DNA of 64,000 nucleotides from an uncultured SAR86 cluster bacterium. GTDB lineage: Bacteria; Pseudomonadota; Gammaproteobacteria; Magnimaribacterales; D2472. Shown here in pieces: positions 21,055 through 29,912 of this stretch. Position 1 is the stretch's first letter; the number at the start of each line of letters is the position of its first letter. The position numbers and the translations under genes are program-made. The stretch is taken from the NCBI GenBank assembly GCA_902558395.1, contig CACEDS010000003.1, positions 1 to 64,000 of the forward strand, written 5' to 3'. The notes under the pieces are model-generated. The model was not told the DNA's origin and ran no database searches. It worked only from the letters and a program-made list of their open reading frames with translations.

Positions 21055-22845
21055 ATGCCTATTAAGAATAATTTTTTAAGAGTTGTAAGCTGCTTTTTTA
21101 TAATTCAGTTTTTCATTCTTATATTATTGAGGTTTCGTGGCAGTTATCATAGTTTTTATATTAATGCATATAATTTCTTTTTAGATAGCTCATATTTTAA
21201 AAATGATATGTTTTTGAATAATTCTATTCTCTTTGATTCTACAATCTACTATAAATTGTTATCTCTCTTGGGCGTAAAGCTTGAGACTGATCTAATACTT
21301 TTTTCTATTTATCTAGTCTTAATTTTTTTTAATATATATTTTTTTATAAAGATAATAAAAAAATTTTATAATCCAGATAATATCTGGACTATATTGATTT
21401 ATATATTACCAGCTTTAGTTTTAGGGAATTTTCTTGCCCCAAATGCTGAGTCTGCCTTAATTTACTCTCATACTGGAACAGCAACTCAAATCGCGTTCAC
21501 TTTCATCTTAGCCACGATTCTCACAACGATTCAGCATAATTGGAAATTGGCTTTTTTCTTTGCGTTTATTTCAATTTTATTAGCAGCCAAACACGCTGCT
21601 TTCCCAATTTTTGTAAGTTTTACATATTTTTTAATTATTCAATTTGGTTATAAACGCCTCATTAAAATTTATATTTTTTTAAGCGCAGTTATTATTTTAA
21701 TAGGACACATATTTTTTTCATTCATGCCAGAAAAATATATACAAGAAAAAATTCAAATCATAGATTTCATAATAATGCGAAATCAACATGAGGATGCTTT
21801 TTATTTGCAATCATTACGGGGAAAAGTTAAATTATTTTTGGGTTTCGTATGTTTATTTGTCACGATTAAATTCATCACAAATCAAAATTATAAATATTAT
21901 TTAGTAACTGTATTTTATATGAGTTTAGCGGCAATAATTTTTGGTGCTATATATACATCTTATTTATATAAATACTACCCAGAGCCTTACATTGTTTTGT
22001 TAAGTACAATTAAGGCCATGTTTTTAATGCAGTTTTTTGCATGTATTGGAGCTTCAAAATTTATTTTAGATAGCTCTATAAATTATTTTTCTAAAAGTTT
22101 TTTTATATTAGTACTTTTTTTTGGCAGCTTTGGAGGAAAAACTGGAGAAAATCTAGCGTTAGCATTTTTAATTATTGGTCTAATATTAAATTTTACATTA
22201 ACTCTAAAAATTATAAAAAAAATATCAACAAAGTTTATTAAGTATTTCAATAAATTTAATATACATCTACCAAGGGATTCTAAAATTCTTTTAATTGTTC
22301 TTTCAATTACGATTCCTTTAACATCTTACACTTTAAATAATAAATTAAATTCATATTCAAAATATCATGATGGTCGATACACTATTGTGAATACTAGCAA
22401 TGAATTTTTAAATGAAGTAACAAAAATACAAAATTGTAAAGATTTTAATTTTTTACCAGTTGAAGAAGAACATTTCTTTGAAAATATAAATACTAATCAA
22501 TTTCAAAATATTACAAATCCATTTTTAATATATTTTTCTAAAAAATCTAATTATTTAGGTGACCCTGCTCATTTATATTTAGATTTAGAAAAACAAAATA
22601 TTTATCTTCAAAGAAAAAATAATATTATGAATATTTTTGATGATGATACATCTTATCCAACCAAACAACTATCATGGTCTTTTATCGAGAAAGATAGAGT
22701 TATTATTATTGCTCCAAAGAGCGTTTTACCTTCTTATCTTAATAAAAAAATAAAATTACTTTCAAATAATTTTATTTATATTTTTTCAGGAGGTATCGAA
22801 CACCGCTCTGAATTTATAAAAAATTGTTCTTTTTATAATTCATAA
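21055..22845 (+). CDS. Large polytopic membrane protein with C-terminal soluble part (possible GT-C-type glycosyltransferase)
   Basis: 596 aa, about 10 hydrophobic segments followed by a roughly 150 aa hydrophilic tail. No family recognised with certainty; context suggests glycan transfer. Confidence 0.6.
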   Translation: MPIKNNFLRVVSCFFIIQFFILILLRFRGSYHSFYINAYNFFLDSSYFKNDMFLNNSILFDSTIYYKLLSLLGVKLETDLILFSIYLVLIFFNIYFFIKIIKKFYNPDNIWTILIYILPALVLGNFLAPNAESALIYSHTGTATQIAFTFILATILTTIQHNWKLAFFFAFISILLAAKHAAFPIFVSFTYFLIIQFGYKRLIKIYIFLSAVIILIGHIFFSFMPEKYIQEKIQIIDFIIMRNQHEDAFYLQSLRGKVKLFLGFVCLFVTIKFITNQNYKYYLVTVFYMSLAAIIFGAIYTSYLYKYYPEPYIVLLSTIKAMFLMQFFACIGASKFILDSSINYFSKSFFILVLFFGSFGGKTGENLALAFLIIGLILNFTLTLKIIKKISTKFIKYFNKFNIHLPRDSKILLIVLSITIPLTSYTLNNKLNSYSKYHDGRYTIVNTSNEFLNEVTKIQNCKDFNFLPVEEEHFFENINTNQFQNITNPFLIYFSKKSNYLGDPAHLYLDLEKQNIYLQRKNNIMNIFDDDTSYPTKQLSWSFIEKDRVIIIAPKSVLPSYLNKKIKLLSNNFIYIFSGGIEHRSEFIKNCSFYNS

Positions 22846-22914
22846 TTTTTTAATATTTATTTTAGATTAAACAAAAATCTATATTAAAATCATAAATAGA
22901 GTTAATTTAAAAAT

Positions 22915-23457
22915 ATGAGTGATAAATTAGATTTAAAAAGATATATTAGAAACGTCAATAATTTTCCCATACCAGGAATTAAGTTCAGAGACATAACTAG
23001 TTTAATAGAAGCACCTAAACCATTCAGAAAAACTTGCAAAGAGCTTACTAAAATAACACAAGATTTTTCAGCAGATTTGGTTGTAAGCATTGAAAGTAGA
23101 GGTTTTATTTTTGCTGGATCTGTAGCTACCGATCTTCTTCTGCCTTTTGTTTTAGCTAGAAAGCCCGGCAAGCTGCCAAATGAAACTTATATTAAAAATT
23201 TTGATCTTGAATATGGCAGCACATCAATTGAAATCCAAAAGAATACCAAAATTACTAAAGGCCAAAGAGTTGTAATTATTGATGATCTGGTTGCAACTGG
23301 GGGTACTGCAATAGCTTGCGCAGATCTTCTAACAGAAAATTTTGGTGTTGAAAAATCAGATGTCTTAATTTTATGTATTATTGATCTTCCTGAGTTGGGT
23401 GGAAGTAAATTAATTATCGATCAAGGTTATAACATTGAAACATTAGTTTCTTATTAG
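22915..23457 (+). CDS. apt: Adenine phosphoribosyltransferase
   Basis: IRNVNNFPIPGIKFRDITSLI, SIESRGFIFAGSVA, RKPGKLP, VVIIDDLVATGGTAIAC. Confidence 0.95.
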   Translation: MSDKLDLKRYIRNVNNFPIPGIKFRDITSLIEAPKPFRKTCKELTKITQDFSADLVVSIESRGFIFAGSVATDLLLPFVLARKPGKLPNETYIKNFDLEYGSTSIEIQKNTKITKGQRVVIIDDLVATGGTAIACADLLTENFGVEKSDVLILCIIDLPELGGSKLIIDQGYNIETLVSY

Positions 23458-24755
23458 TCTAATAAAATAAACTTTAAAATAAATATCATAAATAAAAACC
23501 AAGCACCCATACTTATATCAGATGTTTTTCTTGCGGCTAGTTTTAAAACAACATAAGAAATAAAACCTATAGCAATTCCATTTGCAATTGAAAAAGTAAG
23601 AGGAATCATGATTATCATAATAAGTGCTGGCAATAACTCAGTATTATCAGACCAATCAAGACGCTCCATTCCACCAAGCATAAGTATTGCTACATATACT
23701 AAAGCACCTGCAGTAGCATAACTTGGTACCATTGATGCAATGGGAGAAAAGAAGATAGCAATTAAAAAAAACATTCCTATTATTACTGCAGTAAAACCAG
23801 TTCTTCCTCCAGCCTCAACACCAGCTGAACTCTCAACATAGCTTGTCACTGGAGAGCAGCCTAGAAATGATCCAGCAACACTTGCAGTACTGTCAGCTTT
23901 TAATGCCTTATCAAGGTTTACAATTTTTCCAGAATCTTCGATTAAATTTGCTCTAGATGCAACACCCAACAAAGTACCAGCTGTATCAAAAAGATTAACG
24001 AACAGAAAAGATATAATTACGCTAATCATAGCAACGTCAATTGCACCTAAAATATCTAATTTAAGTAGTATCGGTTTTAAATCAGGTGGAGAAGAAACAA
24101 TTCCATTAAATTGAATCAAGCCAAGCAATAAGCCTGAGATAGTAACTGCTAGAACTCCAATTATTATTGCTCCAACAACCTTTCTAACAGCTAATACTAA
24201 AATTAAAAGAAATCCCAGGGCTGCAAGAAGAGTTTCAATATTTTTAAAATTACCCAGGCTTAAAAATGTTGCTTCATTTTGTATAATAATTCCTCCAGTT
24301 TTTAAGCCAATAAACCCAATAAATAAACCAACACCAGCTCCCATGGCGATTCTAAGATTCATAGGAATGCTATTTAGCATCCACTGTCTAAGAGGAGTCA
24401 CACTTATGATTACAAATAAAATACCTGCTAAAAAAACAGCACCTAGTGCAACTTCCCAGCTATAACCCATTTCTCCAACAACTGTGTATGTAAAAAAAGC
24501 ATTTAGACCCATTCCAGGAGCTAGTCCAACTGGCCAATTAGAGTAAAACCCCATAGCAAAGCATGCAATAGCTGCTGCTATACATGTCCCAACAAAACTT
24601 GCCCCGAGATCCATTCCACTGGCAGCCATCATCTGCGGATTCACAAAAATAATATACGCCATTGTTATAAAAGTAGTAAAACCAGCTATAAATTCTTGCT
24701 TAATCGAAGTGTTATTTAGTTCAAGCTGAAAGGTTTTTTCTAAGAAATTTTTCAT
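23454..24755 (-). CDS. NCS2/AzgA-type purine permease
   Basis: EFIAGFTTFITMAYIIFVNPQMMAASGMD, GLAPGMGLNAFFTYTVV, FDTAGTLLGVASRANLIED, GCSPVTSYVESSAGVEAGGRTGFTAV. Confidence 0.92.
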   Translation of the reverse strand: MKNFLEKTFQLELNNTSIKQEFIAGFTTFITMAYIIFVNPQMMAASGMDLGASFVGTCIAAAIACFAMGFYSNWPVGLAPGMGLNAFFTYTVVGEMGYSWEVALGAVFLAGILFVIISVTPLRQWMLNSIPMNLRIAMGAGVGLFIGFIGLKTGGIIIQNEATFLSLGNFKNIETLLAALGFLLILVLAVRKVVGAIIIGVLAVTISGLLLGLIQFNGIVSSPPDLKPILLKLDILGAIDVAMISVIISFLFVNLFDTAGTLLGVASRANLIEDSGKIVNLDKALKADSTASVAGSFLGCSPVTSYVESSAGVEAGGRTGFTAVIIGMFFLIAIFFSPIASMVPSYATAGALVYVAILMLGGMERLDWSDNTELLPALIMIIMIPLTFSIANGIAIGFISYVVLKLAARKTSDISMGAWFLFMIFILKFILLD

Positions 24756-24933
24756 GTTTTTATTGAATAATAATTTACTTAATAATTCTACAATCTATAA
24801 TGCACAATTACTTTAACTGCTTGTAATTTATCATGTTATTTTGGCATGTAAATTGCTTTTATAACTATATAACAAACTTAACTATGTGCTGCAGTAAATA
24901 CTTTATAGATGAGCACAAGGGGATAAATAAATA

Positions 24934-27261
24934 ATGGAATTACCAAAAATAAATACTTTAATGTATTTTTCAGCAGTCTTTATGCTCACTTTTGATGCAT
25001 ATGCACAAAATAGTACAATTGAAGAGGTTATTGTCTCAGCTGAAAAAAGAAATGAAAGCCTTCAAGATGTTTCAATATCTGTTACAGCATTAACAGAAGA
25101 AGAGTTAGAAACAAAAAATATTACTGACTTTGTTGGTCTCAGTGCTATCGCACCAGGTGTTACTGTTGCTAAAAATGAGGGATATAAAACTATTATCTCA
25201 ATTAGAGGTGTTGGTGATGAAACAAATCAGAATGCAATTGCAGCTCCATCTGTTGCTCTTCATATGGATGGTATATTCATAGCTTCAAAGTTTTCATTAA
25301 GAACTGATTTTATTGATCTAGAAAGAATAGAAGTTCTTCGTGGTCCTCAAGGTACATTGTTTGGACAAAATTCTACTGGTGGAACAATTAATGTTATTAG
25401 TCAAAAGCCATCTTTTGATGCAGCTAAGGGCAAAACAGACTTAGCTGTGGGAAATTATGGCCTTTTTAAATATAGAGGCGCTTTTAATATGCCATTGTCA
25501 GATAAAATAGCAACAAGACTATCATTTGTATCGACTGACAGAGATGGTTTTAGTAAAAATATTTTAAACGGACAAGATCTTGATGATGCAGACCATACTA
25601 GTTTAAGAACTGATTGGTTTTTTGATATTTCTGATACAACATCATTAAGAGTATTTGGACAATTTTTTGACGCAGATAATAACGGCGCTGCTATGAAAGG
25701 TTTGGATGATGCAACTTCTAATCCAAGAAAACTAGCTCAAGACTCTGCATCAGACTATCAATTATCTTCTGAGATTATTGCAGCTATATTAAATGTAGAG
25801 CTTGGATTTGCAGATTTAAAAGTACTTACTAGTGTTCAGGAAGATGATATTTATGTTAGTCGTGACAATGATAGACATAATTTTGGAGATATTCATGCTT
25901 CAGGTCCTCTTGAAGGAATACCATATATTGCTGCTGAATATAGACCAGAAACATCAGTTGTAGAAACAACAACATTTGAAGTTAACTTAATCTCAAATGA
26001 GCCAATCAATGACAAGATAGATTGGATAGTGGGGGCTTTATATTTTGATCATAAAATTGCTAATTCTATATATGAGGTAAAAGACGTTAATAACATAAAA
26101 CTCATTGACCAAATGGATGGTGCTTTTACTCCATATGTTCATGCTCCAATTTGTGCTACTGATCCATTTGCTGGAATATGTTTTGCAGCTTATGACGCAG
26201 AACTAGGTTTTGTATCTGAAGCATACCCAAGTCGAGAATCATTATCTGTTTATGGGCAAGCTACATATAATGTTCAAGATAATATGAGATATATCTTTGG
26301 TATGAGATATACCGAAGACTCTTTCTCAAGTGATGTTACAAACTTCTTTGGACTTCAAACCTACTTAATTGAAGATGAGGTTGATGAGACAACTGGTAAG
26401 TTTGCCATTGAATATGATGTTGATGGCGATACTATGGTTTATGCATCATACACAAAAGGCTTTAAACCAGGTGGAAGTAATTTAACATTTGGATGGCCTG
26501 AAGACGACGAGCAGAATTTTGGAGCACAACCAGCACCACAACTTATCTATCCTCTGTTTAAAAGTGAGATTATTGATGCTTTCGAACTTGGTCTTAAAAC
26601 TGATTTAATGGAAGGAAGAATGAGAGCGAATGTTTCTGCTTTTATGTATGATTATGAAAATTTACAATTCCAATCCACAGATCCAGATGTTTACAGAGGT
26701 GGTGTAGCAAATATACCAGAATCAGAAATGAGTGGTATTGAATTAGAATTAATCGGTATTTTATCTGATTCTTTATCTATGGATTTAAGAATTTCCACTT
26801 TAGATACAGAAATAACAGCAGATTATGAAGCACTAGACAATATTAAATCAGAGCTTTATTTCTTTGGTGAAGAGCCGCAAAGATACGCCCTAAGAGAAAA
26901 TATTAAAGGCAATCAATTGGCCAAAAGCCCAGAATTTACAGCTAATTTTGGTCTCCAATATAATGGAGAATTAAAATCAGGAGTTCCATTGAGAGCTACT
27001 GCTGAAGTTATTCATAGAGGTGATTTCCAGCAAAGAGTATTTAATAGTCCTTTTGTTGATCAAGTGGACTCATACACAATTGTTAACCTTACAACCAGTT
27101 TAGAAATCAATGATAGTGCTGGTATTGATTTTATGATCTTAAATGCATCAGATAAGGATGGTGTAAACTCAGCAATGACAGATGTATTTGGTGTTGCTGG
27201 AACTGGTATTGAGTTAATACCACCAAGACAATTTATCTTAAGAGTCAGAAAAAGCTACTAG
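24934..27261 (+). CDS. TonB-dependent outer-membrane receptor
   Basis: Signal peptide, then IEEVIVSAEKRNESLQDVSISVTALTEEEL (TonB box/plug), ISIRGVGDE, IEVLRGPQGTLFGQNSTGGTINVISQKP; ends in beta-barrel ...FILRVRKSY. Confidence 0.95.
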   Translation: MELPKINTLMYFSAVFMLTFDAYAQNSTIEEVIVSAEKRNESLQDVSISVTALTEEELETKNITDFVGLSAIAPGVTVAKNEGYKTIISIRGVGDETNQNAIAAPSVALHMDGIFIASKFSLRTDFIDLERIEVLRGPQGTLFGQNSTGGTINVISQKPSFDAAKGKTDLAVGNYGLFKYRGAFNMPLSDKIATRLSFVSTDRDGFSKNILNGQDLDDADHTSLRTDWFFDISDTTSLRVFGQFFDADNNGAAMKGLDDATSNPRKLAQDSASDYQLSSEIIAAILNVELGFADLKVLTSVQEDDIYVSRDNDRHNFGDIHASGPLEGIPYIAAEYRPETSVVETTTFEVNLISNEPINDKIDWIVGALYFDHKIANSIYEVKDVNNIKLIDQMDGAFTPYVHAPICATDPFAGICFAAYDAELGFVSEAYPSRESLSVYGQATYNVQDNMRYIFGMRYTEDSFSSDVTNFFGLQTYLIEDEVDETTGKFAIEYDVDGDTMVYASYTKGFKPGGSNLTFGWPEDDEQNFGAQPAPQLIYPLFKSEIIDAFELGLKTDLMEGRMRANVSAFMYDYENLQFQSTDPDVYRGGVANIPESEMSGIELELIGILSDSLSMDLRISTLDTEITADYEALDNIKSELYFFGEEPQRYALRENIKGNQLAKSPEFTANFGLQYNGELKSGVPLRATAEVIHRGDFQQRVFNSPFVDQVDSYTIVNLTTSLEINDSAGIDFMILNASDKDGVNSAMTDVFGVAGTGIELIPPRQFILRVRKSY

Positions 27262-27279
27262 TTCTTAATAAATTTATAT

Positions 27280-27308
27280 GAGTACGTGTTGTTATAAAGC
27301 ACGTACTC
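27280..27308. terminator. Hairpin (perfect 9-bp stem, extendable) between the TonB receptor gene and the phosphoribosyltransferase gene
   Basis: GAGTACGTG-TTGTTATAAAG-CACGTACTC read directly; the stem extends further with a T:G pair. There is no long U-tract, so terminator versus leader structure is unresolved. Confidence 0.6.
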
Positions 27309-27323
27309 GTATAGCATTTGCAG

Positions 27324-27899
27324 ATGAAAAAGACATTTATTCAAGCCGATCAGCTACTTGAAGACTCATTCAAGCTTGCTTGGAATGTTTTTGAAAGCGG
27401 GTTTCGTCCAAATTATATTGTTGGTGTATGGAGGGGCGGAGCTCCAATTGGCATAGCTGTTCAAGAATTTTTAGAAGTATTAGGCGTATCTTCAGACCAT
27501 ATAGCCATAAGAACATCACATTATTCAGGTATCGATCAACATAATGCAAATGTTAAAGTCTATGGATTAAATTATGTAATTAGACAGCTTGAATCTGAGG
27601 ATTCTTTATTAATTGTTGATGACGTTCATGACACTGGATTATCTATTCAACAAATAATTAATGATTTAAAAACTGCATGTAAGAAGAATACGCCGGAGAT
27701 TAAGATTGCAACTCCATATTTTAAGCCTACAAAAAATAAAACTGATAGAAAACCAGATTTTTATCTTCATGAGACTGATGAATGGCTAGTATTTCCTCAT
27801 GAGCTTGATGGATTAACTATTGATGAAATAAAAGAAAATAAACCTGCAGTAAAAGATTTAATAGATAAAATTTCACCAATAATCAATCAAGATAAATAA
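27324..27899 (+). CDS. Purine phosphoribosyltransferase (hypoxanthine/xanthine type)
   Basis: FRPNYIVGVWRGGAPIGIAVQEFL, SLLIVDDVHDTGLSIQQII (PRPP-binding motif). The ORF track starts at TTG 27318; the ATG at 27324 is likely. Confidence 0.85.
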   Translation: MKKTFIQADQLLEDSFKLAWNVFESGFRPNYIVGVWRGGAPIGIAVQEFLEVLGVSSDHIAIRTSHYSGIDQHNANVKVYGLNYVIRQLESEDSLLIVDDVHDTGLSIQQIINDLKTACKKNTPEIKIATPYFKPTKNKTDRKPDFYLHETDEWLVFPHELDGLTIDEIKENKPAVKDLIDKISPIINQDK

Positions 27900-27901
27900 A
27901 T

Positions 27902-28207
27902 CTACTTCTTATTATCACAATCCCATTTACATAGCTCAGTTAGCACGGGTTTAAAAGATCTACCAAAATCTGTTAAAGAATATTCAACCTTTGGAGGAAT
28001 AACATCATAAACCCTTCTATTGATTAAACTATCTTTTTCCATCTCTCTTAGCTGCTTAGTAAGCATTTGTTGAGTTATTGGGGTAAGCATTCTTTTTATC
28101 TCACCAAACCTTATAGGACCTTTACTTAAAACATAAATAATTGCGATTTTCCATTTACCACCAACCAATTTTAATGGTTTTGATATATCTAAATTTGTGC
28201 ATTTCAT
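27902..28207 (-). CDS. HxlR-family winged-helix transcriptional regulator
   Basis: LKLVGGKWKIAIIYVLSKGPIRFGEIKRMLTPITQQMLTKQLREMEKDSLINRRVYDVIPPKVEYSLTDFGRSF. Confidence 0.93.
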   Translation of the reverse strand: MKCTNLDISKPLKLVGGKWKIAIIYVLSKGPIRFGEIKRMLTPITQQMLTKQLREMEKDSLINRRVYDVIPPKVEYSLTDFGRSFKPVLTELCKWDCDNKK

Positions 28208-28260
28208 AGTATGAATTTATATACTAGTATGAATTCATTGTCTACTAGCATATTTCATAC
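28203..28260. promoter_or_regulatory. Candidate HxlR operator: repeated GTATGAA/TTCATAC elements
   Basis: TTCATAGTATGAA (28203-28215), GTATGAATTCAT (28227-28238), TTTCATAC (28253-28260). The direct repeat AGTATGAATT occurs at 28208 and 28226, 18 bp apart. It lies between divergent hxlR and dehydrogenase genes. Confidence 0.65.
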
Positions 28261-28305
28261 GATGCTTTAATATAAACCTATATTTCAATTAATAGAGGAA
28301 AGAAA

Positions 28306-29445
28306 ATGTCAGATAATGTTTCAAAAGAAATCCGTTCAATGGTTACAAGTGATGGAAAAATCGAGCTATCAATAAAAACTTCAGAAATACCCACCCCATC
28401 TGCTGATGAAGTAATTATTAAAGTTGAAGCAGCTCCTATAAATCCCTCTGATCTTGGACTTCTTCTGAGTTTTGCTGCTGATATTTCGTCTATCAGCACA
28501 TCTGGGTCTGGTGATGAAACAATAACAACTATGAAAATACATCCAGCTCTAATGGGCGCAATGAAACCTAGGTTGGATGAGTCTATGCAAGTAGGTAATG
28601 AGGGTGCCGGGGTTATTGTAGATGCTGGAGACAATGTAAAAGAGTTGATTGGCAAAACAGTAGGGTTGGCTGGTGGAGCAATGTATTCTCAATACAGATG
28701 TGTTCCAGCTGCAAGCTGTTTAGTTATGGGTGAAGGTACATTGCCTTCAGAGGCAGCTTCTTCATTTGTGAATCCTTTAACTGCACTATCTTTTATAGAA
28801 ACTATGAAAATGGAAAATCATACTGCGCTTGTGCACACTGCAGCAGCATCAAATCTTGGTCAAATGCTAGTAAAGATTTGTAAAGACGACGGAGTACCTT
28901 TAGTAAACATAGTTAGAAAATCAGAGCATGTAGAACTGTTAAAAAATCTTGGAGCTGAATACGTTTGTAATACTAGCGACGTTAGTTTTATGGATGATTT
29001 GGTATCTGCTTTAGTTGCTACTGGAGCTACCCTAGGCTTTGATGCAACTGGTGGAGGAAATAATGGCGAACTTCCAAGTCAAATATTAGCTGCCATGGAG
29101 ATAGCCGCTAATAAAACAGCTAAAGAATATAGCAGATACGGTTCTGATACGTACAAACAAGTTTATATCTATGGTGGTCTAGATCAGTCTCCAACTATTT
29201 TAAAAAGATCTTATGGAATGTCATGGGGTCTTGGTGGTTGGTTGCTAACTCCAATGATTGGAAGAATTGGAATGGAAAAGTTTGGTCAGATGAGAATGAG
29301 AGTAGCGAAAGAGATTAAAACTACATTTGCTAGCTCATATGCTAAAGAAATTTCTTTTCAAGAAATGCTGCAACCAGAAATTATTAAATCTTATGCAAAA
29401 CAAGCAACTGGAGAAAAGTATTTAGTAAACCCAAATAAAGAATAA
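28306..29445 (+). CDS. Medium-chain dehydrogenase/reductase (quinone oxidoreductase/zinc-type alcohol dehydrogenase-like)
   Basis: SADEVIIKVEAAPINPSDLGLL, GNEGAGVIVDAGDNVKELIGKTVGLAGG, HTAAASNLGQMLVKICKDDGVPLVNIVR. Confidence 0.88.
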   Translation: MSDNVSKEIRSMVTSDGKIELSIKTSEIPTPSADEVIIKVEAAPINPSDLGLLLSFAADISSISTSGSGDETITTMKIHPALMGAMKPRLDESMQVGNEGAGVIVDAGDNVKELIGKTVGLAGGAMYSQYRCVPAASCLVMGEGTLPSEAASSFVNPLTALSFIETMKMENHTALVHTAAASNLGQMLVKICKDDGVPLVNIVRKSEHVELLKNLGAEYVCNTSDVSFMDDLVSALVATGATLGFDATGGGNNGELPSQILAAMEIAANKTAKEYSRYGSDTYKQVYIYGGLDQSPTILKRSYGMSWGLGGWLLTPMIGRIGMEKFGQMRMRVAKEIKTTFASSYAKEISFQEMLQPEIIKSYAKQATGEKYLVNPNKE

Positions 29446-29461
29446 ATATTATAATTATTCG

Positions 29462-29872
29462 ATGAGTATTGCTTATCCTGAATCTTTTATAAAAGATATT
29501 CTAAGTGAGATAAAAACCATAGCCGTTGTGGGTGCAAGCTCAAAAAAGGATAGGGATAGTTATAAGGTGATGCAAAGCCTAATTAAAAATGGGTATCAAG
29601 TATTCCCTATAAATCCAAATGAATCTGGAAAAACTATTCTTGATCTTGAGTGCTTACCTAATCTTGAGGCAGTCAAAGAAAATATTGACATGGTAGATAT
29701 CTTTCGTGTCCACGATGCTGTAATGGGAATAACAAAAGATGCTATTAAAATAGGTGCAAAAGTTTTATGGATGCAAGAAGGGATTGTGCACCAAGAAGCA
29801 GCTGATCTGGCAATAAGTGCTGGTTTGAGAGTTGTAATGGATCGTTGTCCTAAAAAGGAACTCAATAAGTAG
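29462..29872 (+). CDS. CoA-binding domain protein (YccU-like)
   Basis: IKTIAVVGASSKKDRDSYKVMQSLIKNGYQVFPINPNESGKTILDLECLPNL...VLWMQEGIVHQEAADLAISAGLRVVMDRCPKKE. Confidence 0.9.
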   Translation: MSIAYPESFIKDILSEIKTIAVVGASSKKDRDSYKVMQSLIKNGYQVFPINPNESGKTILDLECLPNLEAVKENIDMVDIFRVHDAVMGITKDAIKIGAKVLWMQEGIVHQEAADLAISAGLRVVMDRCPKKELNK

Positions 29873-29912
29873 ATTGGACTAGTAAAACAAAATAGCTTTT
29901 AATAGATTAGTT

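Noticed and set aside
24756-24933. Possible purine riboswitch between the purine permease and the TonB receptor
   Set aside because: I looked for the conserved purine aptamer core and paired P1-P3 architecture and saw neither. The region is simply AT-rich promoter-like DNA. An Infernal/Rfam search would settle it.
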